DNA from: Mangifera indica
Lineage: Eukaryota > Streptophyta > Magnoliopsida > Sapindales > Anacardiaceae
Direction of reading: 5' to 3'
Length of the DNA: 64,000 nucleotides
Assembly (NCBI RefSeq): GCF_011075055.1
Contig: NC_058144.1
Location: 17,227,807 to 17,291,806, forward strand
Shown: piece by piece, positions 22,853 through 33,896 of the stretch
How positions within the stretch are numbered: position 1 is the stretch's first letter
Layout of the letters: each line of letters begins with the position of its first letter
Translations under genes and position numbers: made by a program
The notes under the pieces: generated by a model
Databases searched by the model: none
Seen by the model: only the letters and a program-made list of their open reading frames with translations
Told to the model about the DNA's origin: nothing

Positions 22853-23474
22853 TGTCATAACCCATTTATTCACGTCAGCCCAATGGAGGTTTATTCAGCC
22901 CAATTCCTACTCTTGGGTCAGCTTCATTCAAGTAGCCAAGAGCCCAACCAAACTTTTATTCTAGCACAGCCCATTTGGTCAAGCCATCTTATAGTAGAAA
23001 GCAACATGAGCCTGCCACAAGCCAGTAGGGTAATGATATAGCCTTGTGTGCAGTAGGCTTTCCAACCAGCCCAACATACAGCCAATGTGCAGAAGGATCA
23101 ACAGGCATATAGGCACCAGACAGTAGGCTTTGCAGTTGGGCACTCAAGCATGCAGGGTGTAAAGAGCTATGCATGCAGTGGATAGAGCACTATGCATGCA
23201 ACATGCAAGAACCTGCCATCCTAGGAAGAAGAAGCATGTATTGTCATATTTTGTATATACCAATGTACTTTGGCATTTTGTGTAACCCTTTGCCTATAAA
23301 AGGCCACACTTGTACAACATAAAACACTCAAGCAATACAAAACATTTTTCCAACAAATTGTGTTCTCTCTTCCTCTACTTTTCTGAGTTCTTTTCTTTGT
23401 ATGTTTGAACTAATTTAGCGTACATTACCGCTAAGTGCCATATAGGACTTTCACGCAAACATAAGCCTGTGACA
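22853..23474 (+). repeat. 3' LTR of chromovirus
   Basis: 622 bp, TGTCATAACC...AAGCCTGTGACA. Compared with the 5' LTR it lacks about 56 bp between short CTAA.TT direct repeats. TATAAAAGG at 23295 is retained. Confidence 0.92.
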
Positions 23475-26214
23475 TAGGGTCATCACCCCTAACCTCCCAA
23501 TAGCTAGTGATACTAATGATAGACAAAAAGTGTTGATATTGCATCATCATGTCAATGAACCTAGCATTATATTCAAGTAGATCCAGAAAAAATCTACTGA
23601 GTTTTAAAGATATAAGAAAAAATGGTTATCATCTTGAAACCATGAGTGAAAATGGTGTAGGAAGTTATAAAGTTAACTGATGAGTCACGCTTTGAGATCA
23701 ATTTCACCACACACCCAATGTTGACAATCGTAATTGATAAGAATGTACACCTGTAAAAACAATAACCAAAAGTTAGTATAACATAATCTTAATTAAAAAT
23801 GTGTTATTAATTATATAATTTTGAACATATTTATTACTTTGTCAACTTTCGTCCATGCAATGTATCTCATATCTCTTGCTTGATCTGACAACTATGGACT
23901 TATCCCTTTAGTAGGATCTAGTAACAGTCGAGGCCATTGAAAGTTTTCATAGGCAGCCATATCTCGTTCCTGTAAAATACGTGGTAGCCAACCATCCCAA
24001 AACGTATCAACACATGTCTAATTAGCAATGGGGTACGAATGACGTAACACAACTAAGTAATTATCCATATGTTGAAAAAACAAAAAAAACAAAAATTATA
24101 ATTACGTTGTTTATAATAACAACACTGCATAAATATAAAATATGTTGATAACTTAGTCACCTCATCCGTAAACCACTTGTTTTCTGTGCAAATCTTATCC
24201 CACCAGTAAAGCTTCTTGCGTGGGCCATGCAAGAAGGTTAACGTTGTATCATTACTGTCAGCATTATCATACCATTGGTCAAAATCAAGATTTGTTTGTT
24301 GGTTTCCTTCCCGTGACCAACATTGTCTCATAGGATCAATAAATGGGCTGAGTAGTGTCTTCCCCTTCTCGATAATTTTGCTCTATAATATCCTTCGAGT
24401 ACTTGATCGAGGTTGTATTGATGTCTCCACGGGTCTACACTTAGTGACCACCTCATAATCATCAAGTGGACATACATCATCATCCTGGGCCACCTCAATA
24501 ATTACCTCAGTTGACTCATCCGATGTTATCATGAAAGATTATTATCATTATTATCGTTACATTTTCAGTATTAAATATATGTTTTTTTTCTTTTTTTTTA
24601 CACTAATGTCATCTCCAGGGGTGGCATAAAACATACATTGCATCTCTGAAACCTTTGTTTCAATTGATGTTTGACGCTTTTCAAATTGTCTAAAATGTTG
24701 TTCCACTTTTCCATGAACCCACGTAACATTTTCTCAAAACGAACATGTTTAGTAGTATATGTGGGTCTAGTATGTAGGCCCTTAGAGGATCTTCTAGTAG
24801 TCTGGCACGAGGACATTGATGATCGATGTGTGGATCGACGCTTTGACATGGTAACCGATGGTAGAGTCGATTCAGACATGACTGGACTGTGTACATGTGT
24901 GCTTTAATGTGCATGGTAAGGAGATTGGATTGCACCGTTAGATGGAATAGAGCTACGATCATCATCAGATTCTTCTGTGTACCCCATGTAATCCATAACC
25001 TCTTCATACCACACTAATTGCTTCTCCTCGGCAAATGGAATCAACACAGGAGTGACAATATCCTAATAAATGTTTCAAAAAATGTATTAATTTTTTAGAT
25101 ATAACAAATTTACTTGTTTTTTTATGTCAAAAATAAATTAACATACTTGAGAAGCCCAAAATATGTTGTTAACAAGATCCTACCCCGATCGCTCAAGTGA
25201 CTTCCATTTTAACATGCGAGGGATCCTATCTTTGGACTTGCAACCTGTGAAACCCCCTTAAATTACTGAGAGTTTCATCTATCCATAACTACATCCCATA
25301 AAAAGATAAAATTTATGAAATGAATTACATAAGCAACCCAAAAAAAGTAAAAATAATATAAATCTAATTTAATCTCATATTTGTTTCTAAGGTTACCTGA
25401 AATGCAACTGTAAATCCCATTAATGCATAACTTTGAACTGGAATATCTGGATCGTATGGTCGATGCTCATTCATAACTTTTTCATACCGTTTCTCTACTG
25501 CTCGGCTCATTGATTCCGCTGTCAACTTACAAACCATAGTCCCCCATGGAAGTCTATTGAAACTATCCCAATCATCTACTAACTACATTATATGTTCTGA
25601 TACCACTTTTCGGTTATCTGCTCCCAATAATACATAATGTATCAGATACAATACAACTATTTTGATAATATCTTCGCCATTGTTTCCCCATGCCTTAGAC
25701 ATTAAACTTTTACTGAAATCACCATGAGTCACAGATTTACCACTTCGAAAGTACTTGTTTCTAAAATTCAATGAATTTGTTGTTATGTATTCAGTTATAT
25801 CCGCTTCTCTACTAAACCTCAATCTAGTAATTATAGCAAGCTCAATCAGACTAAATCTACAATCGACCCCATTTAATCGAAACCAAAACACCTCTCCCAA
25901 CTCGCCCTTATTCACTTGCCGAACTAATACACTGTGTAATAGGGTCGAACTATATCCATGCACTTCAAGATTTAAAAAATGTCTGAAACATGCTTGTCTA
26001 AACAATATTCTCTGCTCTAAACTTAATTTTGCTCTTATATGTTTTATTATATCTTTATGACTACGAATATTAATCGTAACTCTAAAATCATGAGCATCAT
26101 GAAATCGTCTCTCCCCTACTTGATCATTAATTGGAAATTTCTACAAAAACACATTTAAAATAAAATATCATCTGTGAACAGTATCATTGCGTAATACGTG
26201 ATTACGCAATTGCC

Positions 26215-26385
26215 ATTTTGTGTGATTGCGTGACATTGCACAATTGGCTATGTTGCATATGGCGCAGTTTGCGTAGTTGGTGTGGTTGGTGCACTATGCA
26301 AAACGTTTGTGCGGTTAGCGCACAGTTGGCGCGATTGGCGCAGTATGCGTAACGTTTGCACAGTTTGCGCAGTTTGTTTGATACT
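26215..26385 (+). repeat. TGCG-rich minisatellite-like array
   Basis: Diverged units around GCGCAGTTTGCG and GGTGTGGTTGGTGCAC repeat just upstream of the ULP-A reading on the minus strand. Composition and motif resemble the array at 15543-15650 near the opposite terminus. Confidence 0.6.
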
Positions 26386-26446
26386 GTAAATTTATGCGAT
26401 TTCATCTCTTTGATGGCTACACTTTCAGGCATCCATTAACATTGAA

Positions 26447-26455
26447 ACTACATAT
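26447..26455 (-). promoter_or_regulatory. Possible TATA box for ULP-A
   Basis: The minus strand reads TATAAATAT about 310 bases upstream of the first legible DUF1985 codons, inside the MULE-A terminal region. It is weak evidence because the DNA is AT-rich. Confidence 0.3.
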
Positions 26456-26980
26456 TTATAGACCATTCAAAACATCCATATGCATAAATTGGCAAATTTA
26501 GGGTTCCACTCTAAAACTCTAGCCACCACCATAACCACCACAACTGACCACAACCAATGTACATTCTAAACAAAATAGTTTTTCATTCAATCAATAACAC
26601 CCAAGATTCAATACCCAGATACAATAGATTATTTACACCCGATAGATAAAAATGACATAAACCAAATAAATAAATGCAAATGGTAACTAACTTGTGAAAC
26701 CATTGTCGATATATTGCCGCTTCTGTATATTTTGCTGATTGTAGGATATTCATTGGTGATTTTTGCTCTGTATTTCCTGATTTTTTATTTTGGCCTTTTC
26801 TTTTTCGTTTTCAGTAAAATTAACTTTTAAAGTTTTTTTACTCTGGATTTTACTTATTTTTTCAACATAAGAGTAAAATAGATAAAAATTTTGTTGTTTG
26901 CTTAAATACTTTCAACTTTTTTACGTTAGCCTAAAAATTGATAAACAAAAGAAAATTTTACTTATTTTAATTAATTTTCT

Positions 26981-26989
26981 GTGGTTTAA
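26981..26989. repeat. Target-site duplication, right (MULE-A)
   Basis: GTGGTTTAA, 8 of 9 match to 15065-15073. It begins a 30-bp spacer that ends in the MULE-B duplication. Confidence 0.6.
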
Positions 26990-27001
26990 AACTATGAGTA
27001 C

Positions 27002-27010
27002 TATTATTAT
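27002..27010. repeat. Target-site duplication, left (MULE-B)
   Basis: TATTATTAT abuts GGGAAATTAT. An identical copy follows the right end at 38732-38740. The site is a TAT microsatellite, so chance matching is easier than usual. Confidence 0.75.
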
Positions 27011-27089
27011 GGGAAATTATAAAAAATAGCTAAAATTTAGGGGGTCTAAGCGAAATTGCCCAAAATATTCAGGTTTAAGCAAAAATGCC

Positions 27090-28305
27090 CAGGTTTTGTG
27101 AAATAACGAAACTGCCCCCATATATAAACACAGCAAATTTCCTTACTTCCACGGTCATTTCACTGTGCAAATTCAAAGAAAATTCAAAATTTCCCACTAT
27201 CCCACGGTCATCCCACGGTCGACCAGATTTTCACCGATTTTTTTATTTTTCGACAACCGCAAATGGCAAAAAAGGTTAGTATATCTCCCGTAATCTTGTT
27301 TGAATCAAGTTATTACTCATATTATTGAGATTTGATTGAGATTTTACGGTTTGAAATTTTAGGGTTTCGATTTGAACAATGCTTAAAATGTTTTGATTCT
27401 TGGTTGTTTTCGTTGAATTCATTGAGGGGTTTTGTGTTATATAATGTGTAGATTTGATTTATGTGGAAATCAGAGGCTGAAACAACCAAATATTGGCCGA
27501 AAAAGGCTGCCGAAGGATCGACAGTCCGACCGTGGGAACAGTGTTTCCCATGATCAAATGATTTCTCCCACGGTCAACAGACATTGATCGTGGGTTAGGG
27601 GGGTAAAATAGCTTTTTTAAAATATTGGGGTGTCGGGGAGAGTCCTTAGCCCACGACAGGTTTATCTAAAATTTGCCACGTGACCGTGGGTTTGGTGAAA
27701 TTATGAAACTACCCCTATATATAAACATAGCAAAATTTACTTACTTCCCATGGTAATCTTTGTGATTTTACTATGCAAATTGAAAGAAAATAAAAAACTT
27801 CCCACTCTCCCACGGTCATCCCACAGTTTGAAACTTCCCAATCAGATTTCTGCCGATTTTCTTGCTTTCAAGCAAAGGCAAATGGCCAATAAGGTTAGTA
27901 TATCTCCCATAATCTTATTTGAATCAAGTTATTGCTCATATTATTGAGATTTGATTGAGATTTTGCGGTTTGAAATTTTAGGTTTTCGATTTGAACAATG
28001 CTTAAAATGTTTTGATTCTTGGTTGTTTTCGTTGAATTGATTGAGGGGTTTTGTGTTATACAACGTGTAGATTTGATTTATGTGAAAATCGGAGGTCGAA
28101 ACAACCAAATTTTGGCCGAAAATGGTTGCCGAAGGATCGGCAGTCCGACCGTGGGAACAGTGTTTCCCACGGTCAAACGATTTCTCCCACGGTCAGCAGA
28201 CATTGATCGTGGGTTAGGGGGGTAAAATAGCTTTTTTAAAATATTGGGGAGCCGATGGAGATTTCTTAGAACACAGCGAGTTTTTCTGAAATTTGCCATA
28301 TAACA
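27090..28305 (+). repeat. Tandem duplication of a promoter-like unit, left MULE-B end
   Basis: Two diverged copies of about 600 bp (27090-27690 and 27690-28305). Each contains a TATATAAAC box (27121 and 27716), a cluster of CCCACGGTC motifs in both orientations, and an ATGGC..A..AAG followed by GTTAGT (ATG at 27263 and 27882). The offset between copies is about 595-619 bp. Confidence 0.85.
27121..27129 (+). promoter_or_regulatory. Terminal promoter-like TATA motif, ULP side of MULE-B
   Basis: TATATAAAC lies about 110 bp from the element's left end, is repeated at 27716-27724 in the second unit, and faces the ULP gene. Mutator-type elements commonly carry promoters in their terminal repeats. 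Confidence 0.5.
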
Positions 28306-28479
28306 GTTGACCTGTTTTAAAAAAGAATTTTCATGAGGGGGTAAATGGAGAATTTTCTTATCTAGGGTTTCTAATCGTGTAATTTTCGAATTTTATATCC
28401 GTTTTTTCTATTTTAGGGTTTTTCCATAAGTAATTTTGAAATTTGAGATTCGATTTTTTGAATTTTGGTGCTTTTGACA

Positions 28480-29690
28480 CATTTTACGATATAATGATGT
28501 AATTTCAACTCAATATTTTGATTTTTTTCATTTATAGGATATATTGATTCGTGTTTTTGAATTTCAGTTTTGTTTTTCTGTATTTTGTCTTTTTATGATA
28601 TATCGATTCGTATTTTTCAAATTTTCAAATGATTTTTCGGTTAGTGACATTCATAGATATTTCAACTGATAAAGTTCGAATTTAAATTCCGTTTTTTCGA
28701 TTTTCGCTGTGTTAGGATAAATCGAGTCTTCTTTTCAAATTATCTAACAATTTTTCGATTGTTCACATCCTATGGTATTTTATCGTATAAATTTCGAATT
28801 TCATTTTCGTTTTTTCAAATTTCGCCATTTCAACTTCTAGAATTCGAATTTCAATTCCGTTTTTTCTAATTTTACCGTTTCAGAATATATCGATTCATAT
28901 TTATTCATTTCTGAACAATTTTTCGATTATTAACATTAAAAGGTATTTCAACTTATAGAATTCGAATTTCAGTTTCGTTTTTTCGAATTTTACCACTTCA
29001 GGATATATCAACTCGCATTTTTAAGATTTTCGAACGATTTTTCGATTATCGTCATTTTAAGGTATTTCAAAGTATAGAATTCGAATTTCAGTTCCGTTTT
29101 TTCGAATTTCACCATTTCAGGATATATCAACTCATATTTTCTTATTTTCGGTCGATTTTTCGATTGTTAACATTCTATGGTATTTCAACTTATAGAAATC
29201 ACATTTCATTGCAATTTTTTCGAATTTCACCTTTTTTGGCTATATTGACTCGTATTTTATAGATTTTCGAACGATTTTTCGTTTGTTAACATTTTAGGGT
29301 ATTTGAACGTATAGAATTTGAATTTGAATTTCGTTTTTTCGAATTTCACCATTTCAGGATATATTGACTCGTATTTTCAAGATTTCCGAACGATTTTTCG
29401 ATTATCATCATTTTAAGGTATTTCAAAGTATAGAATTCGAATTTCAGTTTTGTTTTTTTTCGATTTTTGTCCTTTCAGGATATGTCGATTCATATTTTGT
29501 TATTTTCGATCGGTTTTTCGATTGTTAACATTCTATGGTATAAAAACTTATAGAATTCAAATTTCATTGTAGTTTTTTCGAATTTCACCTTTTTAAGCTA
29601 TATCGACTCATACTTTCTAGATTTTCGAATGATTTTTCGTTAGTTAACATTTTAGGGCATTTGAACGTATAGAATTCGAATTTCACCGTT
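28480..29690 (+). repeat. About 120-bp tandem repeats upstream of ULP-B
   Basis: Nine or more diverged units, each with GAATTCGAATTTC, a TTTTTTCGAATTTCACC stretch, GGATATATCGACTCGTATTTT and CGATTTTTCGATT. Successive copies of the ATATATC core sit near 28872, 28991, 29117, 29238, 29355, 29477 and 29595. The same unit occurs in inverted orientation at 36840-37400. It ends about 115 bp before the ULP start codon. Confidence 0.88.
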
Positions 29691-29806
29691 TTTAGCCACT
29701 TAAATCTTATTTTTTAAATTTTGTCATTTCCTTTTTGATTATTTGGTATTTTTCATCTTTTTATGTTTTTCCACGAATACATTTTTTTACATATTTGTTT
29801 TCATAA

Positions 29807-32800
29807 ATGTCTAACGAATTTTTAAAATTATTACAAGATATTTCTCGCAAAAGAAGACAGGTTGACGGCGAGCTGCGAATCCCTAAGGAATCCAAACACT
29901 TCCGGGCAGATGCGATATGTCGTGCACAACGTATCGCATTATCTCGGATTACTTCTACATTGACCCGAGATCAGTTACGACTATTTGAAAGGACATGTTT
30001 CGGGTCTCTCCTTCGCTTACTTGAAACCAAATTCTCTGGGATATTGGTTAATGCATTTCTACTCCGACAGCTACATCCACCCTTTGCCAGAGACGAGTTT
30101 TGGTTTAGGGTTAGTGGGGTTGATGTGAGATTTAGCCCGTTTGAGTTTGCCCTGGTGACAGGTCTTTTGTTTAGCCGACGGACTGATGTTTCTTCATATA
30201 TTTCTCGCTCCTCCGGACATAGGATCAGGGATACGTACTTTCACGATTGTTTGAAGGTGCAGTATCACGACATAGAGCGTGTTTTCTTGTCGAGGCCATG
30301 GGGGGATGACGATATAGATGCTGTCAAGATGGCCTTGTTGTATATTCTTCATATGGTTTTATTGGGGAATGATCGACGAAAGAAGGTGTCCACGGATTAC
30401 TTACAGTTAGTTGATCATTTGGACGGGTTTAATTCCTACCCTTGGGACGTTGCTGTGTGGCAGATGACATACGAGTCTATGTCACAAGCGAGTGAGAGAG
30501 TTTGTTCTGGACAGATGCCTGAAATCGTAAATACGACCTTTACGGATTTTCTTTCGTATTTCAGGTAAGTTTTATATTATTATTTATATATATTAATTGA
30601 CAAAAATATAAATTGATTTATTTAAATCGTAAATGATTATATTGCAGTATTGAATATATGAGACTCTAGACACGTTACACGATTGGATTGACCTTGTTGA
30701 TCCCTATTCGTCCCCACGGATGTTTAGGTGGTGTACGCGAGATGTCCCTAGTTGGACTCATATAAGTCATATTTTCACTGGTGATCCGGCATGTACTAGT
30801 TAATTAATAAGTCGATTAATTCATTATATGTTACAATTATTTTGACTTATATATCTTCATCATTAGGAGGATGTCACATTCCCTCTTCATCCATCATCGA
30901 TCAAGGAGGGTTTACCATGGTACACCGAGATTCGTGAGTACACTGGTTTACTCGATGCTGATTCCTCCTCATCTTCTTCGATTCTGACCGTGACTAGAGA
31001 CGGGGCTTCTCTATCCTCAGGACCTTCAACTGTACCCGTCGAGCTTTCTGAGACACATAAGGAGCCTATTCAGCCTCTTGTTATAGAGTAGCCTATATGT
31101 TCCCCTATTGTTCAGAGCCCATGGACGACAGACCATCCTGGAGTGGAGGACCTTCCTAGAGTGGAGGGCCGCACTACCCATCATGCCACCCAGCAGTGTC
31201 CCCCATTCGTATCACCTAGTATTTCTATATTAGATGTTACATTAGCACACTAGGGTGCTACGATTTTACATGAGATATCGAGTTTTCGTGATGATATCTC
31301 TTCCCAGATGACTCGATTACGCGACGATATCTCTTCCCATATGACTTGATTAGAGGATCCTATGACTCATTTGGAAGACATCGTCACGCATACATATCCA
31401 GCCCCTATCGCTCAGGTTGTAAAACCATTTCTAATTTATTACTTATATAAAATGTCTACAGTGTTATTATTCTGACAACTATTATTACATTCGTACAGGA
31501 GAGGGACGACGAAATCCGATCGACATCCCCCATTGATACCGCAATACCATCCTATTACCCACACGAGGTCCGTATGACATTTCAAATTTATATTTATTGT
31601 TAAATGTCATTATTATATTATAGTATTGTTATATATGAAATGTCACTAATTAAGTTATTATTACTATTATTTTAGGATAGTCGCCAGGAGGATGCACCAG
31701 TTAGCCCTTCTGTTGCATCACCTGTTCGAGCTGAGGTATGTCACTTATCAATGGAACTTTATTTTTATGATTGTTCGGTTATCGATTAACATAGGGTATA
31801 TATATTCATATAGGGTCTTCCTCATGAAGGTCATCCGGTCGGATCTCATATAAGTTCTTAGATCCTCCACTTGAGGTATGATAATTATTATACATTATAT
31901 CGACTTTTAGATGTGATATTATATTTTATATGAAATATCATTTATCATTTTGTCCTTTTCATGCATATAGGGAACCGGTATTGATATATTATCGATCGAG
32001 GGTTTTCCCCGAACACCTTCCCCGGAAGTTGAGGTTAACTTTTTTTTTAAATTGTCATTGATTGATCTGTCTTTTCAATTATATTGTTTATTTAATGATG
32101 TTTTGACTCTTTTTCAAGACGAGCGATTATGGTTACTTGCTGATATCCCGAGCTCGACCAAAAAGATAGTGGATATTGGTTCACATGAGGAGGACTTCCA
32201 AGAGGACAATTTTGAGGCCATCTATATTGAGGTATATCAATTATACTTAGTATATAAATATTCGTATATATTGGTCACTGAGATATTCAAAATTACAATT
32301 TTCTAGTCTGCCGAGGGAGCACGCGTGGTGGACTTGACCGTGATTCAGGATTTTCCAGCTAAACCTCCTCCCGCATACATGAAGAAGGAAAAATAAATTG
32401 ATTAATGCTAATTGTTATGTAGGATGAATGATGAATTAATTATTTTTTGGGATCATGCAGATGATTCGTACAGCATGTGGCCGGATCGTCCGAAAAGGTC
32501 TGCTGGTTTGCACCCCGTATACGAATCCACTTAAAGGGAGGGCGAAAAGGCAACTTAGGACCATTCCATCCTCTACCTCAGAGCGTGAGGAATCTTTCCT
32601 CACGTGGTACACCACAGCTGCGTCTTCCAACACACATGATGTCTACTTCATAGGGTCGAAGTCAAATGACAGTTTTTAGCGGCTTTTGGTAGAGTTGCGC
32701 CAGTGGCTGACCGACGATGTAAGTTGTCTATACTATATAATTCGGGAAAAAGTTTGATATATTTACCAATAACTAACACATGTGAACTTGTTTATACCAT

Positions 32801-33571
32801 TTTAGAATGTGGATTCTTTTTTGGCTTTATTACGTTGACAATAGGACAAGCACCGTGCCATTGTTTCCCAGTGTTGGGTAACTGCCCACACATTCTTCGG
32901 AGGTCATATTGAGATGGCTTGGAAGAGTTGGTAGACCATATCGATTGATGAGTTTGAGTTTTCGAGGCTCTTCACGAGGATGGTTGATGCAGCGTACACC
33001 CCGAGATTGTTGTACAAACCATGGGGGATGGTCGATTAGGTATAGTATATATATATTTCTATTACATTGAATTGGTTGACAACAACGATAATTAACTAAA
33101 ATTTGTCATTGTTTATAGGTTTACATCCCTATAAACTTCGACAACGCACATTGCGTCGTCGAAGTTATAGATTTCCATGAGTGGTCGATTATGATATACG
33201 ATTCGGAGGTATCATATTCGGGGAATATAGGGACTCTTGAGCAGCGCATGCGACCGTATTTGACATTCATTCTCGCGTTATTAGAGGCGACAAATTTTTG
33301 GATAGCTTCTGGGAGGACTCCACGACGTGATTCCCTCACTTTGCATCGAGCAACGGATGTCCCCCAGTAGGGATTGGGCTCCGGTGACTGTGGCGTGTTT
33401 ATGTTACAATGTTTTGAGTGTTTGGTGTTGTCACGGAGCTACGATTTTCCCCGAGTCATCTACCTCTATGCGTCAACGTTTAGCGGTGCAGTTGTATTTT
33501 CACTGTATCGAGTAGTTCACGATGTATATTTAGTTGACTCATTGTTTATTTATCGTTCTTCCTATGTTTAG
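29807..33571 (+). pseudogene. MULE-B DUF1985/Ulp1-like (C48) protease gene
   Basis: ATG 29807 opens a 253-codon first exon with a DUF1985 domain (ERTCFGSLLRLLETK, DEFWFRVSGVDVRFSPFE, MALLYILHMVLLGNDRR), ending CAG/GTAAGT at 30565. A Ser/Thr/Pro-rich linker follows (30867-31415), then a string of short exons (31499-32380). Exons containing GRAKRQLRTIPSS (32461-32718) and LALLRHRQDKHRAIVSQCW (32816-33039) lead to the Ulp1 core at 33119-33571. His is in NAHCVVEVID, Asp in MIYDSE, Gln in DVPQ and Cys in GSGDCGVF (33389-33391), so the full catalytic set is visible. A TAG at 33368 separates Gln from Cys, and other stops occur (near 30667, 31091, 32677 and 32927). The family cleaves SUMO-type modifiers; the role inside MULEs is unknown. 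Confidence 0.85.
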
Positions 33572-33896
33572 ATGTATATATTTATTGTATGTGCATATGT
33601 GTATGATATACTTTATCTATGGTTATATATGAATATGTATCGTATTTGATTTCATTTTTTAAATAATCTTGTCACGGAAATACAATGAAAACGTAGGATT
33701 ACTCAAACAATTACACATTTGAAATAATTAGATGAAATAAAGAAATACTGAAACAACTTATTGTTTACACTAAAGTTATTACATCACATGACAATACAAT
33801 TACACATTTGAAACAATAATTAAAATACATCGGTTACATAAAACTGAAGTACAACAATGAAGAATCATATAAGAAACAAAACTAAGAATAAGCATG
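33572..33896. other. Spacer between convergent MULE-B genes
   Basis: An AT-rich 325-bp stretch with no coding sequence. It should hold both 3' ends; several AATAAA-like A/T motifs occur but none stands out. Confidence 0.5.

Larger units (their letters stand above)
17529..23474 (+). mobile_element. Full-length chromovirus (Ty3/gypsy) nested in the ULP-A gene
   Basis: LTRs at 17529-18206 and 22853-23474 flank a complete order: primer site, gag, protease, RT, RNase H, integrase, chromodomain, polypurine tract. TAGG abuts both outer ends (17525-17528 and 23475-23478), a 4-bp target duplication. Excision in silico restores one continuous ULP reading frame on the minus strand. The two LTRs differ at several dozen sites, mostly transitions, plus a roughly 56-bp gap, so the insertion is not recent. 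The C-terminal chromodomain places it among chromoviruses; I cannot choose safely between Tekay and Reina lineages. Confidence 0.92.
17328..26140 (-). pseudogene. MULE-A DUF1985/Ulp1-like protease gene, interrupted
   Basis: Read on the minus strand from about 26140. A DUF1985 domain (FRQACFRHFLNLEVHG, EVFWFRLNGVDCRFS, VVLYLIHYVLLG) occupies 26140-25395. Probable exons follow at 25260-25150, 24331-24165 (LYWWDKICTENKWF) and 24030-23845. The Ulp1 C48 core begins near 23751 (CQHWVCGEIDL, catalytic His) and reads to 23479, then resumes across the chromovirus insertion at 17528 in the same frame (QGKASGDYGVFIL), ending at TGA 17328-17330. The catalytic Cys of the SGDCGVF motif is Tyr (17457-17459), and several stops are present. 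It is related to SUMO-specific proteases but cannot be active. Confidence 0.85.
15074..26980. mobile_element. MULE-A: ULP-carrying Mutator-like element with a nested chromovirus
   Basis: The ends are inverted repeats: left AGGAAATTAATTAAAATAAG, and right, read on the minus strand, AGAAAATTAATTAAAATAAG. Imperfect similarity continues for about 83-85 bp (15074-15156 and 26896-26980). Near-identical 9-bp duplications flank the element. Inside are a mudrA-like gene (+) and a DUF1985/Ulp1 gene (-) running towards each other. This is the layout of Kaonashi-type ULP-MULEs. Removing the chromovirus at 17529-23474 leaves about 5.96 kb. The transposase lacks its catalytic part and the ULP gene is broken, so the copy is dead and could move only in trans. 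Confidence 0.85.

Noticed and set aside
26202..26432. A 76-codon Cys/His-containing open frame upstream of ULP-A that looks zinc-finger-like
   Set aside because: The residues come from the TGCG-type minisatellite; spacing is irregular and no domain fits.
27002..27010. That the MULE-B target duplication is only microsatellite coincidence
   Set aside because: The site is low-complexity, but the 9-base match abuts related terminal repeats on both sides exactly, which chance alone explains poorly; kept with reduced confidence.
28480..29690. CRISPR-like array
   Set aside because: Repeats are diverged ~120-bp head-to-tail units without conserved repeat and unique spacer alternation, in a plant transposon.
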